From: Phycisphaerae bacterium
Lineage (GTDB): Bacteria > Planctomycetota > Phycisphaerae > Sedimentisphaerales > Anaerohalosphaeraceae
Assembly: GCA_014859965.1 (NCBI GenBank)
Contig: JACZKQ010000165.1
Span: 1 to 41,903 of the forward strand
Direction: 5' to 3'
DNA length: 41,903 nt
Positions within the stretch are counted from its first letter, which is position 1. Each line of letters opens with the position of its first letter. Of this stretch, positions 15,207 through 25,318 are shown piece by piece. A program made the position numbers and the translations under genes. The notes beneath the pieces are model-generated. The model was not told where the DNA came from and made no database searches. It worked only from the letters and a program-made list of their open reading frames with translations.

Positions 15207-16268
15207 ATGAGAAGTGAACTATTACATGAGTTCCTGGAATACCTGCGAGACGTCAAGCGATTCAGCGAAAACACAATCCGCAGCTATGCGCTGGATTTGG
15301 AACACTTCAGTGAGTTCCTGGGCGCGCGGTCTTCCGGAGAGGCGGTTGATACGGGTGAAGCGACTTACTTCCGGGCCGCAGGCACAGCCGTTACAACCGA
15401 AACGCAGGCGACCACTACGCGACTGCTGCTGGAGGTTGACACGCAGGCCATCGAAAGCTTCATGGACTACCTCAATGCGCATGATTACAGCCAGTCCACA
15501 AAGATCCGGCGGCTTTCGACGATTCGGACGTTCTACAAGTTTCTCGTGAATCGCAAACGTTTGGAATACAATCCGGCGGCGGCGACCAAATTACCCAAGA
15601 AGTACAGAGAACTGCCGCGGGTGCTGGATCAGGAGCAGATTCAGCGGCTGCTGGACATGCCGAACACCAGCACACTTTTGGGGGCCAGGGACCGGGCCAT
15701 TCTGGAAATACTGTATTGTACAGGCCTGCGGATCAGTGAACTGGTGGCACTGGACATGGATGACATCGATTTCCTCAGCGACGCCGTACACGTGAAGACC
15801 GCCGGCCGCAAGGAACGGGTGGTCCCGATCTGGTCGTCGGGCATTCAGGCGCTTCAGAAATATATCACGCTGCGCAACAAGCGTGCACAGACGGATCCGG
15901 CCTTCTCCAATCGCATACTGTTCGTCAATAAGAACGGCGAGCGCCTCAGTTCTCGGAGCGTCCGCCGGAAAATGGATAAATACCTGATCAAAGCGGGGCT
16001 TGACCCGGCCATCAGTCCGCGGACGCTGCGGCACAGCTTTGCGGTGAACATGCTGCGCAGCGGCTCCGACATTCACACCGTGCGCGAACTGTTGGGGCAT
16101 CAGTCGCTGTCGACGACACGGGCGTACAAACAGGTGGCCGGCACCAGCGAACAGGAGTCCCACGAGGAAGAGGGTCACAACGTGTCGGCGGAGGCAGATA
16201 CGCTTGAAGAGGCAGACATCGGCGAAGAACCGGACGTCGCCGAAGAATCGGATACCTTGGACGAATAA
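15207..16268 (+). CDS. Tyrosine recombinase, XerC/XerD-like
   Basis: This 353-residue site-specific recombinase has an N-terminal SAM-like core-binding domain (about 1-115, FSENTIRSYALDLEHF) and a catalytic domain (about 135-312). Visible residues are Arg175 in TGLRISEL, Lys202, Arg275 in TLRHSF, His298 in ELLGHQSL and the nucleophile Tyr307 in TTRAYKQV. The His that normally opens the HxxR box is Arg272 (SPRTLRH). An insertion of about 35 residues (43-79) and a Glu/Asp-rich tail (about 318-353) lengthen it beyond the usual 300. I chose ATG 15207 over an in-frame GTG at 15198. It could be the chromosomal Xer protein or an accessory integrase; no dif site was found. The TPR gene follows 45 bases later. 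Confidence 0.88.
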   Translation: MRSELLHEFLEYLRDVKRFSENTIRSYALDLEHFSEFLGARSSGEAVDTGEATYFRAAGTAVTTETQATTTRLLLEVDTQAIESFMDYLNAHDYSQSTKIRRLSTIRTFYKFLVNRKRLEYNPAAATKLPKKYRELPRVLDQEQIQRLLDMPNTSTLLGARDRAILEILYCTGLRISELVALDMDDIDFLSDAVHVKTAGRKERVVPIWSSGIQALQKYITLRNKRAQTDPAFSNRILFVNKNGERLSSRSVRRKMDKYLIKAGLDPAISPRTLRHSFAVNMLRSGSDIHTVRELLGHQSLSTTRAYKQVAGTSEQESHEEEGHNVSAEADTLEEADIGEEPDVAEESDTLDE

Positions 16269-16313
16269 GACACCGGGGAAGCATCGGACAACAGACAATT
16301 GCAGGAGAAAGGC

Positions 16314-16973
16314 ATGGAGGCACACGGAAGGAACCGTGACGGCTGGATGGATCGGCTGGAGGGCGAGTACGAGTTTCTGATGCGGCGGGCCGAATACGGC
16401 GTCGCCGCCGGGCGCTGCGAGCAGGCGCGAAACGATTATCAGGCGGCGGCATCACTGGCGCCCCACAATGCAGCTCCTCTTGTCGGCCTTGGCGTTGTCG
16501 CCCTGCACACCCATCATCTCAAGGAAGCCCAGGCAGCTTTTGAGGCCGCGTGCCGACTGGAAGCGGGCTGCGCGAAAGGCCTCTGCGGCCTGGCCATCGT
16601 ACACCATCGCAACGGCCGATCGGAAGATGCGGTGCGCACCTATTGTCAGTGCCTCGAACAGGACGGCGATAACGTGACGGCGCTGTTGGGCCTGCTGGAC
16701 TTGTCGGGCGAGAAGAAGCGATGGGGTGAGATTCGGTATTTCCTGCAGCAGTATCTCCTGCGTCACTCCGACGACGTCGCTGTCATGCTCTGCCTTGGGG
16801 CGGTTTACCTGAACCAGGAAGAGTTCGCCGCGGCCAGCGACATCCTGTTCGATATCCTGATTCTCGACCCCCGGAACGCGACGGCGGCGGCCCTGGTGGA
16901 AGAACTGGATCACATGAAGGTCAACCGGGAGCTTGAACAGGCCCGGCAGATGTACCTGATGCCGGCGCGCTGA
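16314..16973 (+). CDS. Tetratricopeptide-repeat protein
   Basis: This 219-residue cytoplasmic-looking protein has no signal peptide. It has at least four helix-turn-helix repeats of TPR spacing (ARNDYQAAASLAPHNAAPL, AQAAFEAACRLEAGCAKGL, AVRTYCQCLEQDGDNVTAL, ASDILFDILILDPRNATAA). Such proteins scaffold protein-protein contacts; no enzymatic motif is present. ATG 16314 is chosen because AGGAG lies 6 bases upstream. It probably shares a transcript with the recombinase gene 45 bases upstream, and converges with cheB. Its position beside the chemotaxis operon does not prove a chemotaxis role. Confidence 0.85.
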   Translation: MEAHGRNRDGWMDRLEGEYEFLMRRAEYGVAAGRCEQARNDYQAAASLAPHNAAPLVGLGVVALHTHHLKEAQAAFEAACRLEAGCAKGLCGLAIVHHRNGRSEDAVRTYCQCLEQDGDNVTALLGLLDLSGEKKRWGEIRYFLQQYLLRHSDDVAVMLCLGAVYLNQEEFAAASDILFDILILDPRNATAAALVEELDHMKVNRELEQARQMYLMPAR

Positions 16974-16992
16974 CATTCGAAGCACATGTTCT

Positions 16993-17032
16993 GGGCGCGC
17001 CTTGAGCGGCGATTTGCGGAGTGTCGCGCGCC
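16993..17032. terminator. Inverted repeat between convergent genes
   Basis: GGGCGCGC at 16993-17000 and GCGCGCC at 17026-17032 form a GC-rich stem. It lies between the TPR gene and cheB, whose 3' ends converge, so it could serve as a bidirectional terminator. No T-run is present. Confidence 0.4.
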
Positions 17033-17052
17033 GCCCTTGCCTGGGGCGCATG

Positions 17053-18123
<1,071 letters not shown>

Positions 18124-18207
18124 TTATAGTCAGCAACGAATCGCCCGCGATCAATATGTTCAGGGCCATCGCTTTTCTCCGTGACAGAGGTCCATTGCCG
18201 TTTCTTT

Positions 18208-18693
18208 TTAAAGAAGTTTTTCCACGCCGTTGGCTTTGACGATCACGGCTCCGCTTTCCAGGTCGAGGGACATATTGCGGGGCCAGGACCCTCCGACATC
18301 CTCAGCGTCGATGAACATGCCGTGTTTCCAGAGCACCTTGCGGATCGCCAGGTGGTTGCGTTTGCCGATATCGAATCCCTTGGGGCCCGTATCCATCGCG
18401 GCGCCTCCGGCGATCTTGACGTGCATGCGCTTTTTAACGCCGCCCATGGACACCAGTTTGTCGATCAACAGCTCCATACCGGTGTCGGCAAACATGAACG
18501 GTTTTTCGCTCGCCCGTTCGGGCTCCATACCGGAAGACGGCAACTGGTAATGGAGCATGCCGCCGACGCGCGCCGTCTGGTCATAGAGGGACACGGCGAT
18601 GCACGACCCCAGCGAATACGTCACAATGACGTTTGCCGGGTCGCTGCTGACCTTCGCGTCGGACACGTTGACAATGGTTTTTGTTTTCAGCAT
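18208..18693 (-). CDS. cheD: Chemoreceptor glutamine deamidase CheD
   Basis: CheD deamidates receptor glutamines to glutamates, and in many bacteria is controlled by CheC-type phosphatases. The 161-residue protein carries the catalytic Cys31 in YSLGSCIAVSLYD and His48 in GGMLHYQLP, with the conserved KIAGGAAM block near 95-105. The length is typical. It begins 9 bases after the cheR stop, so the two are probably translationally linked. The presence of CheD together with CheX-type phosphatases in the same operon resembles Bacillus- and Thermotoga-like adaptation systems more than the enteric one. Confidence 0.94.
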   Translation of the reverse strand: MLKTKTIVNVSDAKVSSDPANVIVTYSLGSCIAVSLYDQTARVGGMLHYQLPSSGMEPERASEKPFMFADTGMELLIDKLVSMGGVKKRMHVKIAGGAAMDTGPKGFDIGKRNHLAIRKVLWKHGMFIDAEDVGGSWPRNMSLDLESGAVIVKANGVEKLL

Positions 18694-18702
18694 CTCACGA
18701 TC

Positions 18703-19551
18703 CTACGGTTTCATATATATGGTCGGCTGAATGTATTTGAAGGCGTGATCGATGCCCGTGAGCGACTCGGAGTGTCCCGTGAACAAAACGCCGCCCGAGT
18801 CGAGGAGATCGTAATAGCGGCTGATCAGTCTCTGCTGGGTGGGTTTGTCGAAATAAATCATGACGTTGCGGCAGAATATGAAGTCCAGGGGGCCTTTGAC
18901 GGGCCAGTCGGCCATGAGGTTCAGGTAGCGGAAGACAACGGTGCTCCTGAGCCTGTCGCTGACTTCGAAAACCTTGCGGCCTGCGGCGCGGCGGGCCGTG
19001 AGGAAAGAGGCGCGCTGCATGGCCGACAGCGGCGCGATCCGCTGCTCGTCGTAGAGCCCTTGTTTGGCTTTTTCCAGAATCGCCGTGCTGATATCGGTCG
19101 CCAGCACTTTGGTGTCCCAGCGGCCCTGCCCCTCGACGGCCTCAAGCAGTACAATGGCGATCGTGTACGGCTCTTCTCCCGACGAGCAGCCGGCGCTCCA
19201 GGCGCGGAGGCGGCAGCTTTGCCGGCGTCGCTTGCGCTCCATAAGCTGGGGCAGCAATGTGGTGCGCAGAAAGTCGAAATGCTGTGCTTCGCGGAAGAAA
19301 CTAGTCAGATTGGTGCTGAGACAATCGACAAGGCTGGAGAATTCGCTTCCGCTGGTATCTTTTAATACATAATTGATGTATTCGGCAAACGAGGTGAAAC
19401 CGCACAGGCGAAGACGTTTGGCCAGCCGGGCGCGCACCAGTTCTTTTTTGCCGTCGTGCAGGTTGATGCCGCAGTGCTTGTAAACAAGCCCGCTGATGAG
19501 ACGGAACTCCTTCTCGCTGAGCCCCACCTCGTCCAGAACCGCAGTTTGCAT
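18703..19551 (-). CDS. cheR: Chemoreceptor methyltransferase CheR
   Basis: CheR transfers methyl groups from S-adenosylmethionine to receptor glutamates. The 282-residue protein has the helical N-terminal domain (about 1-75) and the SAM-binding domain. The signature WSAGCSSGEEPYTIA lies near 120, DFIFCRNVMIYFD near 220, and LFTGHSESL close to the end. I chose ATG 19551 (MQTAVLDE), with AAGGTGG just upstream. A GTG three codons earlier is in frame, but would overlap that site. No C-terminal receptor-tethering or TPR extension is present. It follows cheA by about 20 bases. Confidence 0.95.
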   Translation of the reverse strand: MQTAVLDEVGLSEKEFRLISGLVYKHCGINLHDGKKELVRARLAKRLRLCGFTSFAEYINYVLKDTSGSEFSSLVDCLSTNLTSFFREAQHFDFLRTTLLPQLMERKRRRQSCRLRAWSAGCSSGEEPYTIAIVLLEAVEGQGRWDTKVLATDISTAILEKAKQGLYDEQRIAPLSAMQRASFLTARRAAGRKVFEVSDRLRSTVVFRYLNLMADWPVKGPLDFIFCRNVMIYFDKPTQQRLISRYYDLLDSGGVLFTGHSESLTGIDHAFKYIQPTIYMKP

Positions 19552-19572
19552 GCTCGCCACCTTCCCGTCGAT

Positions 19573-21705
19573 TCAGCTCTGCGACATCTCCATCAAGCCC
19601 GGAATGTCGAGGATCAGGCTGATTCGTCCGTCGCCCATGATTGCACCGCCCGAAACGCCTTTGACGCTGTCGAGCGCCTGTCCCAGATTCTTGATCACCA
19701 CCTGCTGCTGGCCGAGCAGTTCGTCGACCATAACGCAGCACTTGCGGCCGTTTTCTTCGACCACCACCAGAAGGCAATCGGTGGGGTCGCGCCTTACCGT
19801 ATCTGTATGGAACAGCTCGTGCAGACGGACCAGCGGCAGGAACTGCCCGCGGACCATAACCATTTCGCCGCGATTCATGACGCTCGTCACCTGATCGGGC
19901 GCGGGCCGCAGGCTCTGCTCGATCGAGTTGATGGGTATGATATAGCGCTGCCCGGCGGCGGCGACAAGCTGGCCGTCGATGATCGCCAGCGTCAGGGGCA
20001 GACGAATGCTGAACGTGGAGCCGGCGCCCAGAACCGTCGCAATGTCGATTCTCCCGCGGAGCGATTCGATGTTCCTTTTGACCACGTCCATACCGACGCC
20101 GCGGCCGGAGACACTGGTGACCTGGCGTGCGGTGGACAAACCGGCATGAAAGATGAGCTTGTAGATCTCCTCATCGGCCGGGGTCTGGCCGGGCGGCACA
20201 AGCCCGTTTTCGACCGCCTTCTTAAGAATGCGGTCTTTGTCGAGTCCCCGTCCGTCGTCCTTGATTTCTATGACGATGCTGCCGGCCTGGTGAAACGCCC
20301 GCAACTCGACTCGGCCGGCGAGATCCTTGCCCGACTGCCGCCGTTCATCGGCCGTCTCGATGCCGTGATCGACGCTGTTTCGCACCATGTGGACCAGCGG
20401 GTCGGCAATCTTGTCGACGATGGTTCTGTCCAGCTCGGTTTCTTCGCCGGACATGCGGAAGTCCACCTTCTTGCCGGCCTTTCGCGACAGGTCTCGCACC
20501 AGCCTGGCCATCTTCTGAAAAACGCCGCTGATGGGGACCATCCGCATAGACATGGACAGTTCCTGAAGCTCCCGCACGAGTTTGCCCTGGTGGGCGACGT
20601 TGCGGGAACACGCATCGACAGACATCGTACCCTTGACCACGCCTTCGGCGACCATCGAGTGGGCAATGACCAGTTCGCCGGTCATATTGATCAGTTCGTC
20701 GAGACGCGCGGTGCTGACTTTGATCTTTTCGTCACCGAGATGGCTCTTGACCGAACCGCCGCCTTCGCGCGGCCCCGACTGGCTGCGTTCCTCAAGCAGA
20801 TCGTCGAGTTTTCCGTCGCTTGCAGCGGCGGCGGCAGTTTCCATGGACTCGGCAAGTTCCTGCTCTTTGGCCAGCACATCCAGTTTGGCCAGCAGCCTGG
20901 GCAGTTTGCCCTGCGGCGGCACAGGCCGGGTGTTCTCTGCGCATTCCTTGAGAATCACGATCATCTTCTTGAGCATGTCCATGGATTCGAGGATCGCATC
21001 GGTATTTTGCCCGGCCAGAACCAGCTCGCCCTTGCGGGCCATGTCCAGCAGATTTTCGGCGGAATGGGCCAGGGAGGAAATCTCGGTCAGATTGAGAAAG
21101 CCGGCCGTCCCCTTGATCGTGTGGAAGGCGCGGAAAATACGATTCAGCGTTTCCTTGTCGTCAGGATTGTTTTCCAACTCAAGGAGACTCGCCTCGGCGG
21201 TTTCCAGATGCTCCTGTGATTCGGCAATGAAGTCCAGGACCAGCGAAACGTCGTCCTCCGGGATAAGTACGCCCCCCGCCGCAACCTCGTCCTCCTGGGC
21301 AGGCATCTCGGCGGGCATCTCGATGGTCCCGTTAACCTCCGCCGCGGCAATCTGAGCGGCCGGCGGTTCCGGAGGGCTTTCAGTGGCGTCTGCGTCGATA
21401 GCGATGATCCTGTTGCAGAGCTGCTGCAGGGAACAGACGGTTTGCGATACGGACGCCAGCGACTCGGCGCTATCGGCCGCTTCCTGCGTCAGGATTTGCT
21501 GGAGGAGCTGATGGGCTCCTTCGGAGCTTTTTTTGGCCTGTTCGAGCAGCTCCGCCGGACCGTTGTCGACCTCTTCGAGAGATTGCTTGATCTGGTTCAG
21601 CAGGTGGTCCAGGCCGTCCAGTTCCGTAAGATCCGCCGGGCCCAGCATCGTGATACTGCACGCGGCCTGTTCGAGCAATTCGGCCAGTTTGCTTGCGTTC
21701 TGCAT
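19573..21705 (-). CDS. cheA: Chemotaxis histidine kinase CheA
   Basis: CheA relays receptor state to CheY and CheB by phosphotransfer. This 710-residue form begins with an unusual helical region of about 110 residues without a phospho-His, then a Pro/Ala linker. The HPt domain follows with His195 in FRAFHTIKGTAGF, then the dimerisation helix (about 328-390). The ATPase has an N-box HMVRNSVDHGIE (439-450), DDGRGLD (483-489) and GRGVGMD (534-540). A CheW-like regulatory domain spans about 575-705. ATG 21705 is preferred over an upstream extension because of the GGGAAG site. No separate cheW or receptor gene is in the operon. Confidence 0.96.
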   Translation of the reverse strand: MQNASKLAELLEQAACSITMLGPADLTELDGLDHLLNQIKQSLEEVDNGPAELLEQAKKSSEGAHQLLQQILTQEAADSAESLASVSQTVCSLQQLCNRIIAIDADATESPPEPPAAQIAAAEVNGTIEMPAEMPAQEDEVAAGGVLIPEDDVSLVLDFIAESQEHLETAEASLLELENNPDDKETLNRIFRAFHTIKGTAGFLNLTEISSLAHSAENLLDMARKGELVLAGQNTDAILESMDMLKKMIVILKECAENTRPVPPQGKLPRLLAKLDVLAKEQELAESMETAAAAASDGKLDDLLEERSQSGPREGGGSVKSHLGDEKIKVSTARLDELINMTGELVIAHSMVAEGVVKGTMSVDACSRNVAHQGKLVRELQELSMSMRMVPISGVFQKMARLVRDLSRKAGKKVDFRMSGEETELDRTIVDKIADPLVHMVRNSVDHGIETADERRQSGKDLAGRVELRAFHQAGSIVIEIKDDGRGLDKDRILKKAVENGLVPPGQTPADEEIYKLIFHAGLSTARQVTSVSGRGVGMDVVKRNIESLRGRIDIATVLGAGSTFSIRLPLTLAIIDGQLVAAAGQRYIIPINSIEQSLRPAPDQVTSVMNRGEMVMVRGQFLPLVRLHELFHTDTVRRDPTDCLLVVVEENGRKCCVMVDELLGQQQVVIKNLGQALDSVKGVSGGAIMGDGRISLILDIPGLMEMSQS

Positions 21706-21769
21706 TTTGCGTTTCTTCCCGGGGCGCCTAAAAAGCTCAGCACCCAAACATACCTTTGCGTCAAGCCGC

Positions 21770-23233
21770 TTACACCAGCGGAATGGCCGTCTGCGGCATC
21801 CGGCCGGTCTGAGATACATCCCGGCTGGTTGTCAGCACCTTGAAAATATCAAACGCTGTCACAATCCCCTGAACGGCGCCGGCCTGGTCGACCACGGGCA
21901 GACACCGGCCGCCGAAATGCAGCATGGTATCCACAATAACATCCAGCGAGGTCTGGGGGGTTATCGTGCGCACGGGCCGCGTCATGATCCACGTCAGCTT
22001 GATCTGCAATGTGGCGTCATCCAGGGGCCTTTTCCACTTGGCAAAGACCGGCCGCAAGTAGGGACTCACCGCGCCGGCGACATCGGACCTGGACACAATG
22101 CCTTGCAGAACGCCGCCGTCGCCGATCATCACATAACCCGTTTCATGCTGCTGCATCTTGTTGATCGCATCCTGTACGGTGTCGGCGGGCGTCAGCCATG
22201 CCGCTTCTTTCTGCATGATCTGTGCAGCCGTCATCGTCAACATCGGGTGAGTAAATCGCGGCTGGGCCGCCGCATCGACGGCGGCTGCCGGTTCGGGCCG
22301 CGGACAGGCGGGCTGTTGCGGTTTTGCAGCGGGCGTTTCGGCAACCACGGCCGGCGCGTTCTCCTCTACGGCCTCGTCATCGGCCGCTTGTTCCTGTGCA
22401 TCGGCCGCCGCCGACTCCTGCTCCATTGTTTCATCTTCGCCTCCAGCCGCCGCAATCGCCGCATCCTCCGTCGCCTCCGGGCCGGGTTCGGCAGCCCGCT
22501 CATCGGGCTCCGGCGCGGCCTCTTCGAGGGCGGCAGGTTCTGTCAACTCGTCATCCCCCTCGACAGGCACAGGCACAACGTCATCCGCCCGCAGAGCTTC
22601 ATCCCCGGCCACATCCTGCTTTTGCTGCGGGCCGTTTTCGGCGGCCGTTTCGAAAATGCTCGACGGAAAGATGACGCCGCAAGTGAAGGCAGGATAGGAG
22701 TCCACGGTCATCGTCGCCGGCATAAACAAAAACTCCTCTTGGGCGCCGACACCCAGCACGCTCTCAGGGTTGTCCCAGGGTTTGCCGATAAAGGTGCCCG
22801 TCTGTTTGAAATGCCGATGTTTCTTGCGCAGGGCTTCGCGAAACACCCGGTCCCACGTCCCCACCATCATGTTGCCTAATTCGGCAATGGCGTCGCTCAT
22901 TCGCTGGGCCTCTTCCTTGGACCCCTGGCGGATCACCTCTTTGATCCTGTTTTCCGGCAGCATGACGACAACGCCGGCTAACGTGAACAGCCCGCCCTGA
23001 TCGAAGACCACGTGGAACGTACCGTTCAGTACGCCTTCGGCACTGACGCTGTTGATGGCGGTGAGCTTCTTGAAACGCTTCTGAAGACCGGAAACGGTCT
23101 CATTGCAGGACGGCTGAATGACGGTTTCCATCTCCACGCCGAACATGCCTGAAATGTCCTCGCAGAAGGCAGGCAGCGCTTCGGCCGACAGTTCAAGAGT
23201 CCGTAATCTTATGTCTTCTTCCAGTTTCAGCAT
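21770..23233 (-). CDS. CheX/CheC-like domain fused to tandem CBS domains
   Basis: Residues 1 to about 200 of this 487-residue protein form a CheC/CheX-type domain. The phosphatase consensus D-x3-E-x2-N is present as Asp114, Glu118 and Asn121 in SDAIAELGNMMVG. An acidic Ala/Glu/Pro-rich linker of about 115 residues follows. Two CBS motifs come next (about 330-385 with ITGYVMIG-like GIVSRSDV, and 408-465 with CLPVVDQAG and GIVTAFDIF), a module that commonly binds adenine nucleotides. The fusion suggests CheY-phosphate removal tuned by nucleotide level; this is inference. It lies 16 bases downstream of the stand-alone cheX and 64 upstream of cheA. Confidence 0.85.
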   Translation of the reverse strand: MLKLEEDIRLRTLELSAEALPAFCEDISGMFGVEMETVIQPSCNETVSGLQKRFKKLTAINSVSAEGVLNGTFHVVFDQGGLFTLAGVVVMLPENRIKEVIRQGSKEEAQRMSDAIAELGNMMVGTWDRVFREALRKKHRHFKQTGTFIGKPWDNPESVLGVGAQEEFLFMPATMTVDSYPAFTCGVIFPSSIFETAAENGPQQKQDVAGDEALRADDVVPVPVEGDDELTEPAALEEAAPEPDERAAEPGPEATEDAAIAAAGGEDETMEQESAAADAQEQAADDEAVEENAPAVVAETPAAKPQQPACPRPEPAAAVDAAAQPRFTHPMLTMTAAQIMQKEAAWLTPADTVQDAINKMQQHETGYVMIGDGGVLQGIVSRSDVAGAVSPYLRPVFAKWKRPLDDATLQIKLTWIMTRPVRTITPQTSLDVIVDTMLHFGGRCLPVVDQAGAVQGIVTAFDIFKVLTTSRDVSQTGRMPQTAIPLV

Positions 23234-23249
23234 GCATCACCCAGCGCGA

Positions 23250-23729
23250 CTACTTGGCGCTCTCCCGGTACAGCAGCGAGATTTCCATTAAATGCGCGTC
23301 TTCGAGGTTCACCTGAACGGATACCCTGCCTGATTTTTCGCCCAGGCTGTTGACAAGTTCCCGTCCTCTTACCACCGAGGGAATCGACACCTGAATGCCT
23401 TCATACGTGTCCGTCAAACGCGACTTGATGCTGCCCATGACCATGTTGGCCACCTCTCCTATCGCGTCGGACACTTCCTCCACGGAAAGATCGGCCCCCG
23501 CCTCCAGCCCCAGCATGTTGATCGCAATGGCTTCGGCGCACGTTGTGTCAGTGCAAACGGCCAGGCATCCCTCGATGCTGTTGCTAAATGTAATGGTCGC
23601 CATCAGCGCCTCGCCGTCGACTCGCCGGCCCGGCTCGCTGCACAGTTGCAAATCCATAAAAATCATGGTCTCGAATACTTCTTTTGCAGCATCCAACAGA
23701 GTATCCGCAAAACACGCGTGTTGAATCAT
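23250..23729 (-). CDS. cheX: CheX-type CheY-phosphate phosphatase
   Basis: This single-domain 159-residue protein is of the CheX/CheC/FliY phosphatase fold. The catalytic consensus is seen as Asp88, Glu92 and Asn95 in SDAIGEVANMVMG. It should dephosphorylate CheY, coded just upstream. I chose ATG 23729 (MIQHACFAD) behind AGGGCGGA. A longer frame back to 23792 is less likely. The second, CBS-fused homolog begins 16 bases after its stop, so the operon codes for two different phosphatase-like proteins. Confidence 0.88.
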   Translation of the reverse strand: MIQHACFADTLLDAAKEVFETMIFMDLQLCSEPGRRVDGEALMATITFSNSIEGCLAVCTDTTCAEAIAINMLGLEAGADLSVEEVSDAIGEVANMVMGSIKSRLTDTYEGIQVSIPSVVRGRELVNSLGEKSGRVSVQVNLEDAHLMEISLLYRESAK

Positions 23730-23816
23730 CTTTTCCGCCCTTCTCAAAATATGCGTTACGGCCCGGTGGACCTGTTCATTCGACGCACGCACAGCATTGC
23801 AGCGACTTGGCGCCGA

Positions 23817-24194
23817 TCAGTTCATAAACGGCGAGAGCTTTTCCTGAAAACGCTCGGGCGTAAACGGCTTTGTGATGTACCCGTTGGCGCCTTCGCGCAG
23901 GATGCTGTCAATAAGGTCCTGCGAGCTTTCCGTGGAGACCATGATGATTTTCGTGTTGGCGCAGGTCGGCAACTCGGCCCGCACCTTCTTGACCATGTCA
24001 ATACCGTTCATCTCGGGCATGTTGACGTCGCAGAGAACGATATCCACCGGAGATTGTTTGAGCTTTTCAATCGCTTCGGCGCCGTTGCCGGCCTCTTCGG
24101 TACGATCAAAATCGAGCCCGGACATCCGAACCGTGCGTATGACAATCTTCCGCATGGTTGCGGAGTCATCCACGATCAACAATGACTTGGCCAT
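23817..24194 (-). CDS. cheY: Chemotaxis response regulator CheY
   Basis: This 125-residue stand-alone receiver carries signals from CheA to the flagellar motor. Acidic pocket Asp9/Asp10, phospho-acceptor Asp56 in LCDVNMPEMNG, Thr/Ser switch in MVSTES (Ser87) and Lys109 in ITKPF are all present. The start ATG 24194 has GGAGAG 6 bases upstream. It is the first gene of the seven-gene chemotaxis cluster, with about 220 bases between it and the upstream ybaK-type gene, where the operon promoter should lie. No output domain is present. Confidence 0.94.
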   Translation of the reverse strand: MAKSLLIVDDSATMRKIVIRTVRMSGLDFDRTEEAGNGAEAIEKLKQSPVDIVLCDVNMPEMNGIDMVKKVRAELPTCANTKIIMVSTESSQDLIDSILREGANGYITKPFTPERFQEKLSPFMN

Positions 24195-24418
24195 AGGATT
24201 CTCTCCATCAATGGGTGTTGCCCTGATTCTCTTTTCTTCCGATAATGTCAAAGGCCGCTATTGACCTTCGGGTGTATCGGCAGGAAACAACACTCAAATA
24301 ACGTAATTCACGGCCGCGCACCAAGACCGAGCAGACCCATCTGCCCGTTTTCAGCACCAGAAACCGCCAAGTCCGCCTTAAATCGGGCCGGTTGCCCGGA
24401 TGAGACGCACACCCCTTG

Positions 24419-24904
24419 CTACCGCCAAGCCATCTCGGTCGCCGCCCCTGCCGGACACGCAAACGAAAAAACCCGCGGGCCGGCCAACCGCTCGTACTCG
24501 GCGAGCCTCATAACGATCGCCGTATCGTAGGTCTCACCTTGAAATGCAATGTACTCGTCGTTCTCCAGCGAAGCGTCCATCAATGTGGGAAACCCGTACA
24601 ATGCACCAAAGGGCGGCTCGGCCCCCGTCTGGCAGTTGGGAAACAGGTCCCTCATCTCACGCTCGTCAACATAGTCCACAGAGCGAGCCCCCAGGTAATT
24701 CCGGACAAGGGTCAAGTCCATTGTGCAGCAGGAAGGTAAAACGCACATGAATTTCTTGCCGTCGGCCCGGATGACAACCGCCTTTGCAATGTCGATGCCC
24801 CCGAGACATCTGTGATTGATCACCTCGCGAGCACGGAACACCGGCCGCCCTTGTTCCAAGGTGTAATCGGCCTCGAACTTTTCAAGAAAATCAACAACTC
24901 TCAT
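24419..24904 (-). CDS. YbaK/EbsC-type aminoacyl-tRNA deacylase domain protein
   Basis: The 161-residue protein is related to YbaK/ProX editing domains, which hydrolyse mischarged aminoacyl-tRNA. Family marks are a conserved Lys in IDIAKAVVIRADG near 37-49, and the block PPFGALYGFPTLMDASL followed by EYIAFQGETYDTAIVMRLAEYERL, with the PPFG and G-x-P motifs. It stands alone on the minus strand upstream of the chemotaxis operon, with which it need not be functionally linked. The substrate is not predictable. A ribosome site (GGGG) lies 6 bases before the ATG. Confidence 0.82.
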   Translation of the reverse strand: MRVVDFLEKFEADYTLEQGRPVFRAREVINHRCLGGIDIAKAVVIRADGKKFMCVLPSCCTMDLTLVRNYLGARSVDYVDEREMRDLFPNCQTGAEPPFGALYGFPTLMDASLENDEYIAFQGETYDTAIVMRLAEYERLAGPRVFSFACPAGAATEMAWR

Positions 24905-25318
24905 GATTACCCCGCTCTCATGTGTTACACGCGTTGCCTGTTACATACTTTCCCCTCATTCTTGTCGTTCATGGCGCCGCCGAACCTTAGGCTCTAACGC
25001 CGTTACTCTTCTTTTTTTATACGTTCTACTCACCACATCGAGCCAAAACACTCTTCCTTTCTTCGGAAAAATATCGGCAGCATGAGTGGGTCACGGCCTC
25101 TGAAAGGCGGCTTGTGCATAAAGCGCCCATCCCCTGTGGTAAATTGCTCGCCTCCTGAAGGAATTTACAGCTTTCATTGAGCCATCCACGATGTTTTTTG
25201 ACCTTGCATTTGGTCGATAATTTAGAGTCCTTCATTTTGGGGACACTCAAACGCATGGGGTGGCAGGCGTTGTTTTAAAAGTCGAGCATCTGACAGCTTC
25301 TTCTTGTGGGGAATCACT
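24905..25318. other. Divergent region ybaK-type gene / glycosyltransferase
   Basis: No gene is supported over about 410 AT-richer bases. Two TGTAAC hexamers occur in direct orientation on the minus strand, in the region just upstream of the deacylase gene (about 24917-24943). No convincing -35/-10 pair was found for the glycosyltransferase. Confidence 0.4.

Noticed and set aside
19456-21219. 587-codon plus-strand frame over cheR/cheA
   Set aside because: It is antisense to well-supported chemotaxis genes; the composition is a shadow of the cheA frame.
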